From positions 1,116,001 to 1,180,000 of the forward strand of contig NZ_NPKQ01000002.1 of assembly GCF_008329525.1 (NCBI RefSeq): a stretch of 64,000 nucleotides of DNA, given 5' to 3'. The notes beneath the pieces are model-generated. The model was given only the letters and a program-made list of their open reading frames with translations, searched no databases and had not been told where the DNA came from. The position numbers were made by a program, and so were the translations under genes. The number at the start of each line of letters is the position of its first letter. Within the stretch, counting starts at the first letter, position 1. The stretch comes from Tardiphaga sp. P9-11. GTDB taxonomy: Bacteria; Pseudomonadota; Alphaproteobacteria; Rhizobiales; Xanthobacteraceae. This document shows, piece by piece, positions 9,380-20,797 of this stretch.

Positions 9380-11368
9380 ATGCTGAACTACTTCGAAATG
9401 GCGGCATCGCAAATCCGAACGATCTTCCGCGTGCCGCGCGAAAACCCCGAGCTGGTGGAGGCGAAACTCGCTGCCTTCACCCGTCAGGTGCCGATGATGT
9501 ATGCGCTGGTGGTCGTCAACACGACGGCACTTGCGATTACCTTTTATGGCACTGCGCCATATCTGCTTACCGTGTATCTCCCTGTCGCATTCGCCGCAAT
9601 CTGTGTGATGCGGATGCTGAGCTGGTTGAGAACGCGGAACACCACGCTGTCACTCAACCAGGCCGTGGAAAAGCTCACCGGCTCGATCATCTTTGCCGGC
9701 ATTCTCGGCGTCGCGTTCTCTGCCTGGAGCCTCAGCCTGTTTCCCTATGGCGACGCCTATAGCAAAAGCCACATTGCGTTCTTTATGGCCGTGACATCGA
9801 TCGGCTGCGGCTTTTGCCTCATGCATCTGCGCGCGGCAGCGCTCATCGTGACGACGCTTGTTGTCCTGCCCTTCGCATTCTTCTTCGGATCGAGTGGCAA
9901 TACTGTCTTTGTCTCCATCGCCTTCAACTTCGTCGTGGTCATCGGCGCCATTCTCTTCATGCTGCTCGGCAACTATTCCGATTTCGAGAAGCGGGTGAAT
10001 TCTGAGAAAGCGCTGCGTATCAAGCAGGCCGAACTACAGTTGCTGAGCGACACGAATTTTCGGAATTCGAATATCGACAGCCTCACCGGTCTCCCCAATC
10101 GCCGGAACTTCTTTGCCGAGCTTGAACGTGGCATTGTCAATACTGAGCATCGTGGCGGCGGCCTGCTGCTCGGTATCCTGGATCTTGATGGCTTCAAGCC
10201 GATCAATGATATCCATGGGCACTGCATGGGTGATCGCTTGCTGGTCGAGGTCGCAGACAGACTGCGCGCACATCTTGCCCCTCACGTGTTTCTGGGCAGA
10301 CTGGGCGGCGACGAATTCGTCATGTTCAGCGACCAGTTGCTCGACCCGGATGCAATTGTTGAAGCGGAAGAGAGCATCGAGAATCTGTTCGATATCCCGT
10401 TCGAGATTGAGAACATTGCGGTACGCATCCGCTGCTCGATCGGATATGCCGAATTTCCGGACACGGCCAAGACCGCGCAGGATTTGTTCGAGCGCGCCGA
10501 TTACGCGCTCTTTTTTGCCAAGCAGCACAAGCGTGGCAACGCCGTCCGGTTTTCTGCAGAACATGAAGCCGACATCCGCGAGGCCAGCTCCGTGAGCAGG
10601 GCCTTGGCCAATGCCGACCTCGATCGGGAATTGTGGATCGCCTATCAGCCGATCATTGACGCAACAACGCAGCAGCCCGCGAGCTTCGAAGCCCTGGCGC
10701 GCTGGAACAGCCCGGAGCTCGGCAACGTTCCACCGATGAGCTTCATTGTCGCCGCCGAGCGCTCAGGCATGATCGGTCAGTTGACCCCGTTGCTGCTGCG
10801 CAAGGCCCTCGAAGGTGCAGCGACATGGCCGGAGCACGTCCGGATTTCGTTCAACCTTTCCGCGGTTGATGTCGCCTCACCCCTGTCGATCCTCAAGATC
10901 ATCGGTATCGTTCAACAGAGCGGCGTCAAAGCGAGCCGCATCGACTTCGAGATCACCGAGACCGCAGTGATGGGTAACCTCGCGCAAGCAACCGAAGCGT
11001 TGAATGCCCTAAAAGCTCTTGGCGCACGTATTTCGCTCGACGATTTCGGCACCGGCTATTCGAGCCTGAGCTGCATTCGCGAATTGCCGCTGGACAAGGT
11101 CAAGATCGATCGCAGCTTCATCAGCAAGATCGAGACAGATTATGCCTCACGGCTGATCCTGCGCACGATGATCGGACTGTGCAACGGCCTCGGACATGAC
11201 TGCATCGTCGAAGGCGTCGAGACCGGCGAACAGGTCGACTTCCTGCGTAGGGAGGACTGCCGTTTCATGCAGGGCTACTTCTTCGCCAAGCCGATGAACA
11301 TCGAGCAGGTCGGGGATTATCTCCACTCCGCTCAATTCAGCATGCTGGCCGAACGCACTGCCAGCTAG
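9380..11368 (+). CDS. Membrane GGDEF-EAL cyclic-di-GMP protein
   Basis: This 662-residue protein has about five or six hydrophobic segments in the first 200 residues, then a diguanylate cyclase domain (about 230-390) with intact GGDEF, then an EAL phosphodiesterase domain (about 405-650). The EAL domain keeps EAL, FNLSA, EITE, DDFGTGYSS, DKVKID and VEGVET, so hydrolysis of c-di-GMP is expected. The allosteric I-site (RxxD five residues before GGDEF) reads APHV and is lost. Cyclase activity, if present, would lack that feedback. A good SD (AGGACGG) lies 5 bases before the ATG. The 3' end overlaps the convergent hydrolase by 4 bp. Confidence 0.93.
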   Translation: MLNYFEMAASQIRTIFRVPRENPELVEAKLAAFTRQVPMMYALVVVNTTALAITFYGTAPYLLTVYLPVAFAAICVMRMLSWLRTRNTTLSLNQAVEKLTGSIIFAGILGVAFSAWSLSLFPYGDAYSKSHIAFFMAVTSIGCGFCLMHLRAAALIVTTLVVLPFAFFFGSSGNTVFVSIAFNFVVVIGAILFMLLGNYSDFEKRVNSEKALRIKQAELQLLSDTNFRNSNIDSLTGLPNRRNFFAELERGIVNTEHRGGGLLLGILDLDGFKPINDIHGHCMGDRLLVEVADRLRAHLAPHVFLGRLGGDEFVMFSDQLLDPDAIVEAEESIENLFDIPFEIENIAVRIRCSIGYAEFPDTAKTAQDLFERADYALFFAKQHKRGNAVRFSAEHEADIREASSVSRALANADLDRELWIAYQPIIDATTQQPASFEALARWNSPELGNVPPMSFIVAAERSGMIGQLTPLLLRKALEGAATWPEHVRISFNLSAVDVASPLSILKIIGIVQQSGVKASRIDFEITETAVMGNLAQATEALNALKALGARISLDDFGTGYSSLSCIRELPLDKVKIDRSFISKIETDYASRLILRTMIGLCNGLGHDCIVEGVETGEQVDFLRREDCRFMQGYFFAKPMNIEQVGDYLHSAQFSMLAERTAS

Positions 11369-12645
11369 TCGTTCTGCCCGTCGAGCAGCCGCACCGCCTC
11401 GAACAGCGTCGCCGCACCGATGGCCAGTTGCTCCGGCTCCGACCATTCTTCCGGGCAATGGCTCTTGCCGTCTTTGGACGGAATGAACAGCATCGCGCTG
11501 CGACCGATATGCGACATGAAAGCGGCATCGTGACCAGCCCCTGACGCCAGCCGTGTCGTGGAATAGCCAAGCTTGGCTGCGCTGCGGCCGAGAATATCGA
11601 GCAGATGATCGTCGCACGGCGCTGGAGGATTCTGCGAGATCAGTGCAAAGCGTTCGCGATCGACTTTCGCACGCTTGGCGATGGCCAGACTCTCGCGATC
11701 CAGCAGTGCCACGAATTCATCGACCAGCGCGGCCTTCTCCGCACGGATATCGAGGATCAGGCGCGCACTGCCGGGAACGACGTTGGCGGCATTCGGGCTG
11801 ATCTCGAGGATCCCCGTGGTGGCGACGAAGTGGCCGTGCTTGCGCGCCGCAAATGCGTTGGCCTGCTGTGCGACGAGCAGTACGAGTTCGGCGGCAGGAA
11901 GGCTCGCATCCCTGCGATATTCCATCAGCGTCGAGCCAGCGTGATCGGCGGCGCCCTTCAACACGATCTCGACGCGGGTGATACCGGCGATCCCGGTGAC
12001 GAGACCGAGATCGAGCTTCTTGCTTTCCAGCACGACGCCCTGCTCGATGTGCAATTCGAGATAGCCGACGAATTTTGGCTTCGACATCGCCGCGATGGCC
12101 GCGGGGTCGCCGCCGATGCGCTTGATGGCATCGGCCAGCGTCTCGCCGACCGCGTTGGTGTAAGTCAGCATTCTGGCATCAAGCTCGCCAACCATGGCGC
12201 GGCTGCCGACGCAGGACAGACCGTATTCGCTGGGCTCCTCGGCGAGAAAGTCCACGATCTCGATCGGGTGTCGCGGCTTGTAGCCGGAAGCCTGCAACGC
12301 GCGCACCGCTTCCAGCGCCGTGAGAATGCCGGAGATGCCGTCGAAGCGTCCGCCGGATGGCACCGTATCGGAATGCGAGCCCAGTATGATCGGGGGCAGG
12401 CCCGCGACACTGCCTTCCAGCCGGGCAATCACGTTGGCGGCGGCATCCATCCGAACCGTCATGCCGGCCGCGATATATTGCTCATGCAGCCACGCGCGCC
12501 CCTCGAGAAAGCGCTGCGAGAACGACCGCCGCGTCCATGGCTTGTCGGGATCGGTGATGGCGGCGAGCGCCATGTGGTCATCCCAGAGGCGGTTCTGATC
12601 GATAGGCGGCTTGGCGTCGGTCGGCATCATCGGCATGAGGCTCAT
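11365..12645 (-). CDS. M20-family amidohydrolase (N-carbamoyl-amino acid / allantoate hydrolase type)
   Basis: I place the start at MSLMPMMP (12645), giving 426 residues, the usual size. The open frame continues upstream but has no family similarity. The metal-site motifs of the ureidohydrolase branch of M20 are all visible: GSHSDT, GGRFDG, FLAEEPSEYG, ELHIEQG and a C-terminal SHCPEE. GAGHDAAF lies just before the last. Such enzymes remove carbamoyl groups from N-carbamoyl-L-amino acids, ureidoglycine or allantoate in nitrogen salvage. The exact substrate cannot be read from the sequence. It is divergent from the SDR gene with about 105 bp between them. Confidence 0.88.
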   Translation of the reverse strand: MSLMPMMPTDAKPPIDQNRLWDDHMALAAITDPDKPWTRRSFSQRFLEGRAWLHEQYIAAGMTVRMDAAANVIARLEGSVAGLPPIILGSHSDTVPSGGRFDGISGILTALEAVRALQASGYKPRHPIEIVDFLAEEPSEYGLSCVGSRAMVGELDARMLTYTNAVGETLADAIKRIGGDPAAIAAMSKPKFVGYLELHIEQGVVLESKKLDLGLVTGIAGITRVEIVLKGAADHAGSTLMEYRRDASLPAAELVLLVAQQANAFAARKHGHFVATTGILEISPNAANVVPGSARLILDIRAEKAALVDEFVALLDRESLAIAKRAKVDRERFALISQNPPAPCDDHLLDILGRSAAKLGYSTTRLASGAGHDAAFMSHIGRSAMLFIPSKDGKSHCPEEWSEPEQLAIGAATLFEAVRLLDGQND

Positions 12646-12750
12646 GAATTGGCGGCACTGGCTTTGGTGCCGTAATTGTTGAACACTTTGGGCATCGTGA
12701 CGCAAGAAACGATGGACATCGCGAAGCAAGAAACGATCAGGGAGAAAATC

Positions 12751-13509
12751 GTGACCAGCAAGACCAGGATTGCATGGGTGACCGGCGGCGGCACCGGAAT
12801 CGGCAGAGCAGGTGCAGAGGCGCTGCTGGCGGACGGTTGGACGGTGGTCATTTCCGGCCGCCGCGCAGACGTCCTGAAGGGCGTGGCCGACGAACTCGGC
12901 GCCGGCGGCAAACCCGTGGAGGCCAATTCTGTTGAAGCCATGGCGCTGGATGTCAGCAATGCCGACGACGTCAACAAGGTCGCGCAGGCCATCCTCGCCA
13001 AACATGGCCGCATCGACCTGCTGGTGAACAGCGCCGGCATCAATGTGCCGAAGCGCAGCTGGGAAGACGTGACGCAGGACGGCTGGGACCAGATCGTCGA
13101 CATCAACCTCAACGGCGTGATGTATTGCATGCGTGCCGTGCTGCCCGCGATGCGCGCGCAGAAGGACGGCTGCATCATCAATGTCGCCTCATGGGCCGGG
13201 CGCATCGTCTCAAAGATGACGGGACCGGCCTACACCGCCACCAAGCATGCGGTACTGGCGCTGACCCATTCCTTCAACATGGACGAATGCGTCAACGGGC
13301 TGCGCGCCTGCTGCCTGTCACCGGGCGAGGTTGCCACGCCGATCATGAAGAATCGTCCAGTGCCGCCGAGCGACGAGGTGATGGCGCGGATGCTGCAGCC
13401 CGACGATCTCGGCAAGACCATCGCCTTCATCGCCGGCATGCCGCCGCATGTCTGCATCAACGAGGTGCTGATCAGCCCGACCTGGAATCGCAGCTTTCTG
13501 GCGATGTGA
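12751..13509 (+). CDS. Short-chain dehydrogenase/reductase (SDR)
   Basis: A classical NAD(P)-dependent SDR. I choose the GTG at 12751 (252 residues) because AGGGAGA ends 5 bases before it. ATG codons at 12676 and 12712 would add a lysine- and glutamate-rich stretch not expected in the family. The cofactor motif TGGGTGIG is near residue 12, NSAG near 89, catalytic serine in NVASWAG, and YxxxK in YTATK. The substrate is unknown. It is divergent from the M20 amidohydrolase, and a shared control region is plausible. A strong hairpin follows 29 bases after the stop. Confidence 0.88.
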   Translation: MTSKTRIAWVTGGGTGIGRAGAEALLADGWTVVISGRRADVLKGVADELGAGGKPVEANSVEAMALDVSNADDVNKVAQAILAKHGRIDLLVNSAGINVPKRSWEDVTQDGWDQIVDINLNGVMYCMRAVLPAMRAQKDGCIINVASWAGRIVSKMTGPAYTATKHAVLALTHSFNMDECVNGLRACCLSPGEVATPIMKNRPVPPSDEVMARMLQPDDLGKTIAFIAGMPPHVCINEVLISPTWNRSFLAM

Positions 13510-13538
13510 GGGTTCTTGTCCCTCCCCGTACTTGCGTG

Positions 13539-13569
13539 GGGTCTGGCGGACGGTTCATCCGCCAGACCC
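13539..13569 (+). terminator. Hairpin downstream of SDR gene, possible terminator
   Basis: GGGTCTGGCGGA (13539-13550) pairs perfectly with TCCGCCAGACCC (13558-13569) across a 7-base loop. It lies 29 bases after the SDR stop. There is no T-run after the stem on the plus strand, so intrinsic termination is uncertain. It could also be the end of the structured non-coding element that follows. Confidence 0.5.
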
Positions 13570-14251
13570 ACTGCGCAGCTACGCTGCTTGAGGGAGGATA
13601 TCGCGACCGCCTGCGCGTCTCAGCTTCTTCGATTTTCAAACAGCCACTGTTCTCGACAACACATACGCTTCAGACATGCGTCATCAACCCTGTTATTTGC
13701 GGCGCGGGGGCGCCGTCGTCTCTCGCATTCCCACCCTCTGTTGAGAGGGCGTGCGGAACGCCGGGTGCCCGTTGCACCCTTGGGCCTGATGCGAATGCGG
13801 TCTTCCGCAATAGTGAATGCATCAGGACTTTCGGACGCGCAGGGCAAGTGCCCAGCGTTCCGCACGCGGTGTTTGACGGGGTGCCCGGCTTTCCAGATGA
13901 ACCCTCAGACCCACCATTATTAGACCCCATTGCGATGAGGTCGGATTAGCGCAGCCAAGAACCGAACGCCTCGGATGAAGTCGTCCGTCACACTGTCCAG
14001 AGGGTCTTTCCATCTCAAGGCCGGCCGTCTCCTTGCCAGTGGCAGTGCTGGCGCAAATCCGTCCTGCCCGAAGACAGACGTCCCCCATGAACCGCGTGAC
14101 GCCGCATCTCCGGCGCCCACCGCATCCCACCCCGCGAACGTGACGATCGCGATCGCCCCTCTCGGTGGGGCAGGACGAATGGGAATATAAACCTGATGAA
14201 GATACTGTCAACAGAGGATAGGAAAAAATGTTTGGGCGCTGTCTTGGCGCC
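13570..14251. other. About 680 bp without a gene; candidate dispersed non-coding element
   Basis: I find no open frame here that looks like a protein. The frames present are arginine-, proline- and cysteine-rich in several phases and have no good start sites. The stretch sits between the SDR gene and the 3' end of ligA. It has many short inverted segments, for example around CCCGTTGCACCC and GCACGCGG. Some minus-strand readings resemble spurious small 'hypothetical proteins' that I recall as recurring in Bradyrhizobium-type annotations, which would fit a dispersed repeat. That is a memory-based suspicion only. Confidence 0.4.
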
Positions 14252-16610
<2,359 letters not shown>

Positions 16611-16617
16611 GCTTGGC

Positions 16618-18291
16618 TTACGCCGCGCCCTTAAGCAGCCGCTCGGCCGCCGCCCGCGCTTCGGCGGTGATCTCTGCACCCGCCAGCATCCGCGCGATTT
16701 CCTCGCGGCGGTGATCCTTGGCCAGCGTGTTGACGCGCGTCGCCACGCGCTTGCCCTTGTCGAGGGCGTCCTTGGAAATCAGCAGATGCTGGTCGGCGCG
16801 CGCCGCGACCTGCGGGGCGTGGGTGACGGCCATCACCTGGACCTTGCCGGCGAGCCGCGCCAAGCGGGCGCCGATGGCGTCGGCGACGGCGCCGCCGACA
16901 CCGGTGTCGATTTCGTCGAACACCAAGGTCGGCGCCGAGCCCTTGTCGGAGAGCACGACTTTCAGCGCGAGCAGGAAGCGCGAGAGTTCGCCGCCGGAGG
17001 CGACCTTCATCATCGGGCCCGGGCGGGTGCCGGGATTGGTCTGAACCCAGAACTCGACGCGATCGATACCCTGCGGGCCCGGCGTCGCCGCATCGCTATC
17101 GACCTGGGTGATGAACTTGGCGCGTTCCAGCTTGAGCGGCGCGAGTTCGGCAATCACGGCCTTGTTGAGCTTCTCGGCGGACTTGATGCGCGCCGCCGAC
17201 AGCTTCGTGGCGGCAGCGCTGTATTTCCTGTCGGCCTCGGAGGCTGCGCTCTCCAGCCCCTTGAGCTGGCCGGCGCCTGCATCAATGGTGGCGACATCGG
17301 CGAAGTATGTCGCGGCCAAAGCTGCGAGGCCATCCACCGGTGTGGAGTATTTGCGGGCGGCACCGCGCAGCGCGAACAGCCGTTCCTCGATGCGCTCGAG
17401 TTCCGCAGGATCGAAATCGGCGGCGATGAGCGCGGCGGTCAGATGCTGGTCGGCCTCTTCCAGCGCGTTGATGGCGACATCGATCGCTTTCACCGCGGGC
17501 TCGACCAGCGATGGCGACGAACCCGCGCGCCGCTCCAGCCGGCGCACGGCGGCGGCCAGAGACGAGATCGGCGAATGATGGCCCGACACAGCCTCCTGCG
17601 CCTCGCGCAGATCGGCCGCGATCTTCTCGCCCTGCATCATGCCGGTGCGGCGTTCGGCGAGCTGCGTCTCCTCGCCATCCTTCGGATTGAGCTTCTTCAG
17701 CTCATCGGCGGCGTGGCGCAGATAATCGGCATCGCGGGCGGCGCGCTCCATATTGGCACGATGGGTCTCCAGCGCCGCATAGGCGGTCTTGCGGGCCTCC
17801 CAGAGCGTCTCCAGCGCGGTAACGTCCTTCTCCAGCCCGGCAAAAGCGTCGAGCAGCCGGCGATGGGTGGCGGCGTCCACCAGGGCGCGCTCGTCATGCT
17901 GGCCGTGGATCTCGACCAGAGCGGCGCCGACCGCCTTCATGGTCTGCACCGAAATCGCCTGGTCGTTGATGAAGGCACGGGTGCGGCCGTCGGCGAGTTG
18001 CACACGGCGCAGGATCATCTCGCCGGAATCGTCGTCGAACCCGTTATCCCGAAGAATCGCCAGCGCCGGATGGCCCTTGGCCAGATCGAATACGGCCGTG
18101 ACCTGCCCCTGCTCGACGCCGTGGCGCACAAGACCGGCGTCGCCGCGGCCACCGAGGGCCAGTGCGAAGGCATCAAGGAGAATCGATTTGCCGGCGCCGG
18201 TTTCACCGGTCAGCACTGCAAGACCGCGGGAAAACTCGATATCGAGCCGCTCGATCAGGACGATGTCACGGATCGACAGACGGGCCAGCAT
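16618..18291 (-). CDS. recN: DNA repair protein RecN
   Basis: RecN is an SMC-like ATPase acting at double-strand breaks. The 557-residue protein opens with MLARLSIRDIVLIERLDIEF and the Walker A GETGAGKS (about residues 30-37). A long helical middle follows that is likely coiled coil. The C-terminal head has the signature SGGELSRFLLALK, the Walker B region LVFDEIDTG, and VTHAPQVAARAD. It begins 13 bp after bamD and is probably co-transcribed with it. Confidence 0.96.
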   Translation of the reverse strand: MLARLSIRDIVLIERLDIEFSRGLAVLTGETGAGKSILLDAFALALGGRGDAGLVRHGVEQGQVTAVFDLAKGHPALAILRDNGFDDDSGEMILRRVQLADGRTRAFINDQAISVQTMKAVGAALVEIHGQHDERALVDAATHRRLLDAFAGLEKDVTALETLWEARKTAYAALETHRANMERAARDADYLRHAADELKKLNPKDGEETQLAERRTGMMQGEKIAADLREAQEAVSGHHSPISSLAAAVRRLERRAGSSPSLVEPAVKAIDVAINALEEADQHLTAALIAADFDPAELERIEERLFALRGAARKYSTPVDGLAALAATYFADVATIDAGAGQLKGLESAASEADRKYSAAATKLSAARIKSAEKLNKAVIAELAPLKLERAKFITQVDSDAATPGPQGIDRVEFWVQTNPGTRPGPMMKVASGGELSRFLLALKVVLSDKGSAPTLVFDEIDTGVGGAVADAIGARLARLAGKVQVMAVTHAPQVAARADQHLLISKDALDKGKRVATRVNTLAKDHRREEIARMLAGAEITAEARAAAERLLKGAA

Positions 18292-18304
18292 GGGAGGTCA
18301 GTTC

Positions 18305-19201
18305 CTAACCGAGGCCAAATCGCTTGAAGGCCCTGCTCAGGTAAGACCCCTTGTTCTCGCTCGGCTCGAGACCGCCGGACTTTACAAGATTGTAGGCGTC
18401 TTTGTACCACTTGCTGTCAGGAAAGTTGTGGCCAAGCACGGCGGCCGCCGTTTGCGCCTCTCCGACAATACCGATCGCCATATAGGCCTCGGTCAGGCGC
18501 ATCAGCGCCTCCTCGACGTGACGCGTGGTCTGATACTGCGTCACCACCGTCTTGAAGCGATTGATGGCGCCGGTGTAGTTGCGCTTTTCGAGATTGTAGC
18601 GGCCGATTTCCATTTCCTTGCCGGCGATCTGGTCGCGTGCGCCTTCCAGCTTCTTCTTGGCCGAGGTCGCATATTCCGAGGTCGGATATTTGCGCACCAC
18701 TTCCTCGAGCGCGGCCATCGCCTTTTCGGTGCGGCCCTGATCGCGTGAGATGTCCGGGATCTGGTCGTAATGCGAGGCCGCGATCAGATACTGCGCATAG
18801 GCCGCATCCGGGCTGCCGGGATGCAGCGTGACGTAACGCGTCGCCGAGCCGATGCAGGTGTCGTAGTCGGCGGATTCGTAGGCCGCATAGGCCGACATCA
18901 GCAGCGACTTGCGCGCCCATTCCGAATACGGATGCTGACGATCGACTTCCTCAAATTTCTTCGCGGCGGCCTTGGGATCCTTGTTCTGGTTCATGAGGTA
19001 CAAGCCCTCATTGTAAAGCTTGTCGGCGGGCTCCTCGACGAAGGTGTCGTCCTTGGTGCCGAACTTGTCCCACAACGCGCCGGTGCCACAGCCACTCAGC
19101 GGCACGGCCAGCACGATGAGGCCCGACGCCAACCGCACATGGCGGCCGAAACGGGTGAGCAGTGAATCTCGGGATTCGAGCGTAATGCGCTGTGCCGACA
19201 T
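18305..19201 (-). CDS. bamD: Outer-membrane assembly lipoprotein BamD
   Basis: BamD is the essential TPR lipoprotein of the BAM complex that inserts beta-barrel proteins into the outer membrane. I place the start at MSAQRITL (19201), giving 298 residues; ATGs at 19225 and 19258 are alternatives. A signal sequence leads to the lipobox LSGC (about residues 34-37). TPR-like segments such as LYNEGLYLMNQNKDPKAAAK and YPTSEYATSAKKKLEG follow. A dispensable-looking C-terminal tail ends the protein. It lies between lpxC and recN, the usual alphaproteobacterial order. Confidence 0.93.
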   Translation of the reverse strand: MSAQRITLESRDSLLTRFGRHVRLASGLIVLAVPLSGCGTGALWDKFGTKDDTFVEEPADKLYNEGLYLMNQNKDPKAAAKKFEEVDRQHPYSEWARKSLLMSAYAAYESADYDTCIGSATRYVTLHPGSPDAAYAQYLIAASHYDQIPDISRDQGRTEKAMAALEEVVRKYPTSEYATSAKKKLEGARDQIAGKEMEIGRYNLEKRNYTGAINRFKTVVTQYQTTRHVEEALMRLTEAYMAIGIVGEAQTAAAVLGHNFPDSKWYKDAYNLVKSGGLEPSENKGSYLSRAFKRFGLG

Positions 19202-19260
19202 ATATCTGAGACCTGACGCCTTCATGCGGTGTCTGCGCGTCACACCGCGCGCAATCACGG

Positions 19261-19344
19261 ACCAACCGGATACGCGCCCGCAGCTTCGCTTGGCGACCGC
19301 GTGCTCTATCTACCCGAATGAAGTCCGTTAACCAACCGGATACG
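19261..19344. promoter_or_regulatory. Direct repeat ACCAACCGGATACG (two copies) upstream of bamD
   Basis: The 14-mer ACCAACCGGATACG occurs at 19261-19274 and again at 19331-19344, exactly 70 bp apart, in the non-coding gap between lpxC and bamD. Two identical 14-mers this close are unlikely by chance in non-coding DNA. They could be binding sites for a regulator of bamD, or a small local duplication. No protein can be named. Confidence 0.35.
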
Positions 19345-19487
19345 GAGCCATTTCGCCCGGATTAAGGCGAAGGATGTGGAGATACAGACGGTTATGGTTA
19401 CCGGGCATGTCCGGATGCACGCAAAAATCCGTGCCCGCGCAAAAGCGCAACGCAAAATACCGGCAGCGAAGAAAGAAGCTCAGGAAA

Positions 19488-20468
19488 TCAGGAAACGTCC
19501 GGGCCGAAGGCCGGGGCGATCATGCCGCCAAGCATGCCTGAGGTGACATCGGCGCTGGCACGGCCGCGGCGGGCCGGAACATTTTGAACGTGAGCTGCGT
19601 CGGCTTCGACGATCTTCCAGGCGGAACGATCAGCCATCAGGGCGCAGAGCACGGCATTGTTGAGCTTGTGGCCGCCGCGCACCGAGCGGTAGGCGCCGAG
19701 GATCGGCAGACCGGCCAGCGCGAGATCGCCGACGGCGTCCAGTACCTTGTGGCGGGCGCATTCGTCGGCGTAGCGCAGGCCTTCGGTGTTGAGCAGTTTG
19801 TCATCGTCGAACACGACGGAATTCTCGAAGGACGCGCCGAGCGCGAAACCGGCGCTCCAGAGGCGGGCCACGTCGTTCATGCAGCCAAAGGTGCGTGCAC
19901 GGGCGATATCGCGGCGGAAGGTTTCAGGATTGAGGTCGAGCACATAGCTCTGGCGGCCAATCACCGGATTGGCGAAGTTGATTTCGATTTCAGCGCGGAA
20001 GCCGGCGGCGTGGGGGCGGAGTTCGCCGAATGAGTCACCGATGGCAACCTGCACCGGTTTGAGAACCTGAATGAAGCGGCGGCGGGCGCCCTGCTCCACA
20101 ATGCCGGCCTGATCGATGGCGGCGACGAAGGCCGCTGCCGAACCGTCCATGATCGGCACTTCCGGGCCATCGATTTCAACGGTGGCGTTATCGACACCCA
20201 TGCCCCGCAGCGCAGCGAGAACATGTTCGGCGGTAGAAACGAGAGGGCCTTCACGATCACCGAGCACAGTGGCAAACTCGGTGGCGATAACGGATTTGGC
20301 GTTGGCCTGGATTTCGCGATCGGCACCTTCAAGACCGGTGCGGACAAAAATATAACCTGCATCGACAGGTGCAGGTCCAAGCGTCAGACTCACGGGTTTT
20401 CCGGAATGAACGCCGACACCGGTAACGGTGGCCTGCGACCATAGTGTTGTCTGACGGCTAAAGCTCAT
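19488..20468 (-). CDS. lpxC: UDP-3-O-acyl-N-acetylglucosamine deacetylase LpxC
   Basis: LpxC catalyses the committed zinc-dependent deacetylation step of lipid A synthesis. I place the start at MSFSRQTTLW (20468), giving 326 residues, since family members begin just before RQTTL; an ATG five codons upstream (20483) is also possible. The zinc ligands lie in the segments AEHVLAAL (about residue 78) and ARHKVLDAVGDLAL (about 235-248). The protein keeps the two-domain layout with MDGSAAAFV between. It follows ftsZ in the same direction, but the strong hairpin after ftsZ implies a separate promoter in the 257 bp before it. Confidence 0.96.
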   Translation of the reverse strand: MSFSRQTTLWSQATVTGVGVHSGKPVSLTLGPAPVDAGYIFVRTGLEGADREIQANAKSVIATEFATVLGDREGPLVSTAEHVLAALRGMGVDNATVEIDGPEVPIMDGSAAAFVAAIDQAGIVEQGARRRFIQVLKPVQVAIGDSFGELRPHAAGFRAEIEINFANPVIGRQSYVLDLNPETFRRDIARARTFGCMNDVARLWSAGFALGASFENSVVFDDDKLLNTEGLRYADECARHKVLDAVGDLALAGLPILGAYRSVRGGHKLNNAVLCALMADRSAWKIVEADAAHVQNVPARRGRASADVTSGMLGGMIAPAFGPDVS

Positions 20469-20740
20469 TGGTAACCCACCCATTGTGACTCTCTCGATCG
20501 ACCGAAACGTGGCCTCTCAAGTCCCCGAGTCGCAGCAACCTTAACGGTTGCCACAAAGTGCGCCAACTCACGCTTTTTTACCGATTGTTACCCCACCTTT
20601 GCCGCAATCAAGCCAGGGGTTAACCAACTTTTCCGTCGGTTCCAAGGCCATTTCCGGCCTCGGCGGAGCGCGCGCATAAAGATTAATGACTTACTATCAA
20701 TAGGTTAAGAAATCGTACCGGTTTTCCTGGCCGACATAAG

Positions 20741-20773
20741 CCAAGGCCCCGGCTGATCCAGCCGGGGCCTTGG
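20741..20773 (-). terminator. Strong hairpin terminating ftsZ
   Basis: CCAAGGCCCCGGCTG (20741-20755) pairs with CAGCCGGGGCCTTGG (20759-20773) over a 3-base loop, a perfect 15-bp GC-rich stem starting 24 bases after the ftsZ stop. It lacks a long U-tract but is the most obvious terminator-like hairpin in the dcw block. The remaining gap to lpxC (20484-20740) is AT-richer and probably carries the lpxC promoter. Confidence 0.75.
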
Positions 20774-20797
20774 TCTTCGACACGATTGTAACAAAGG

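Noticed and set aside
20487-20530. Two GANTC (CcrM) sites upstream of lpxC
   Set aside because: The pentamer is expected by chance every few hundred bases; two in 44 bp is not enough to claim cell-cycle control.
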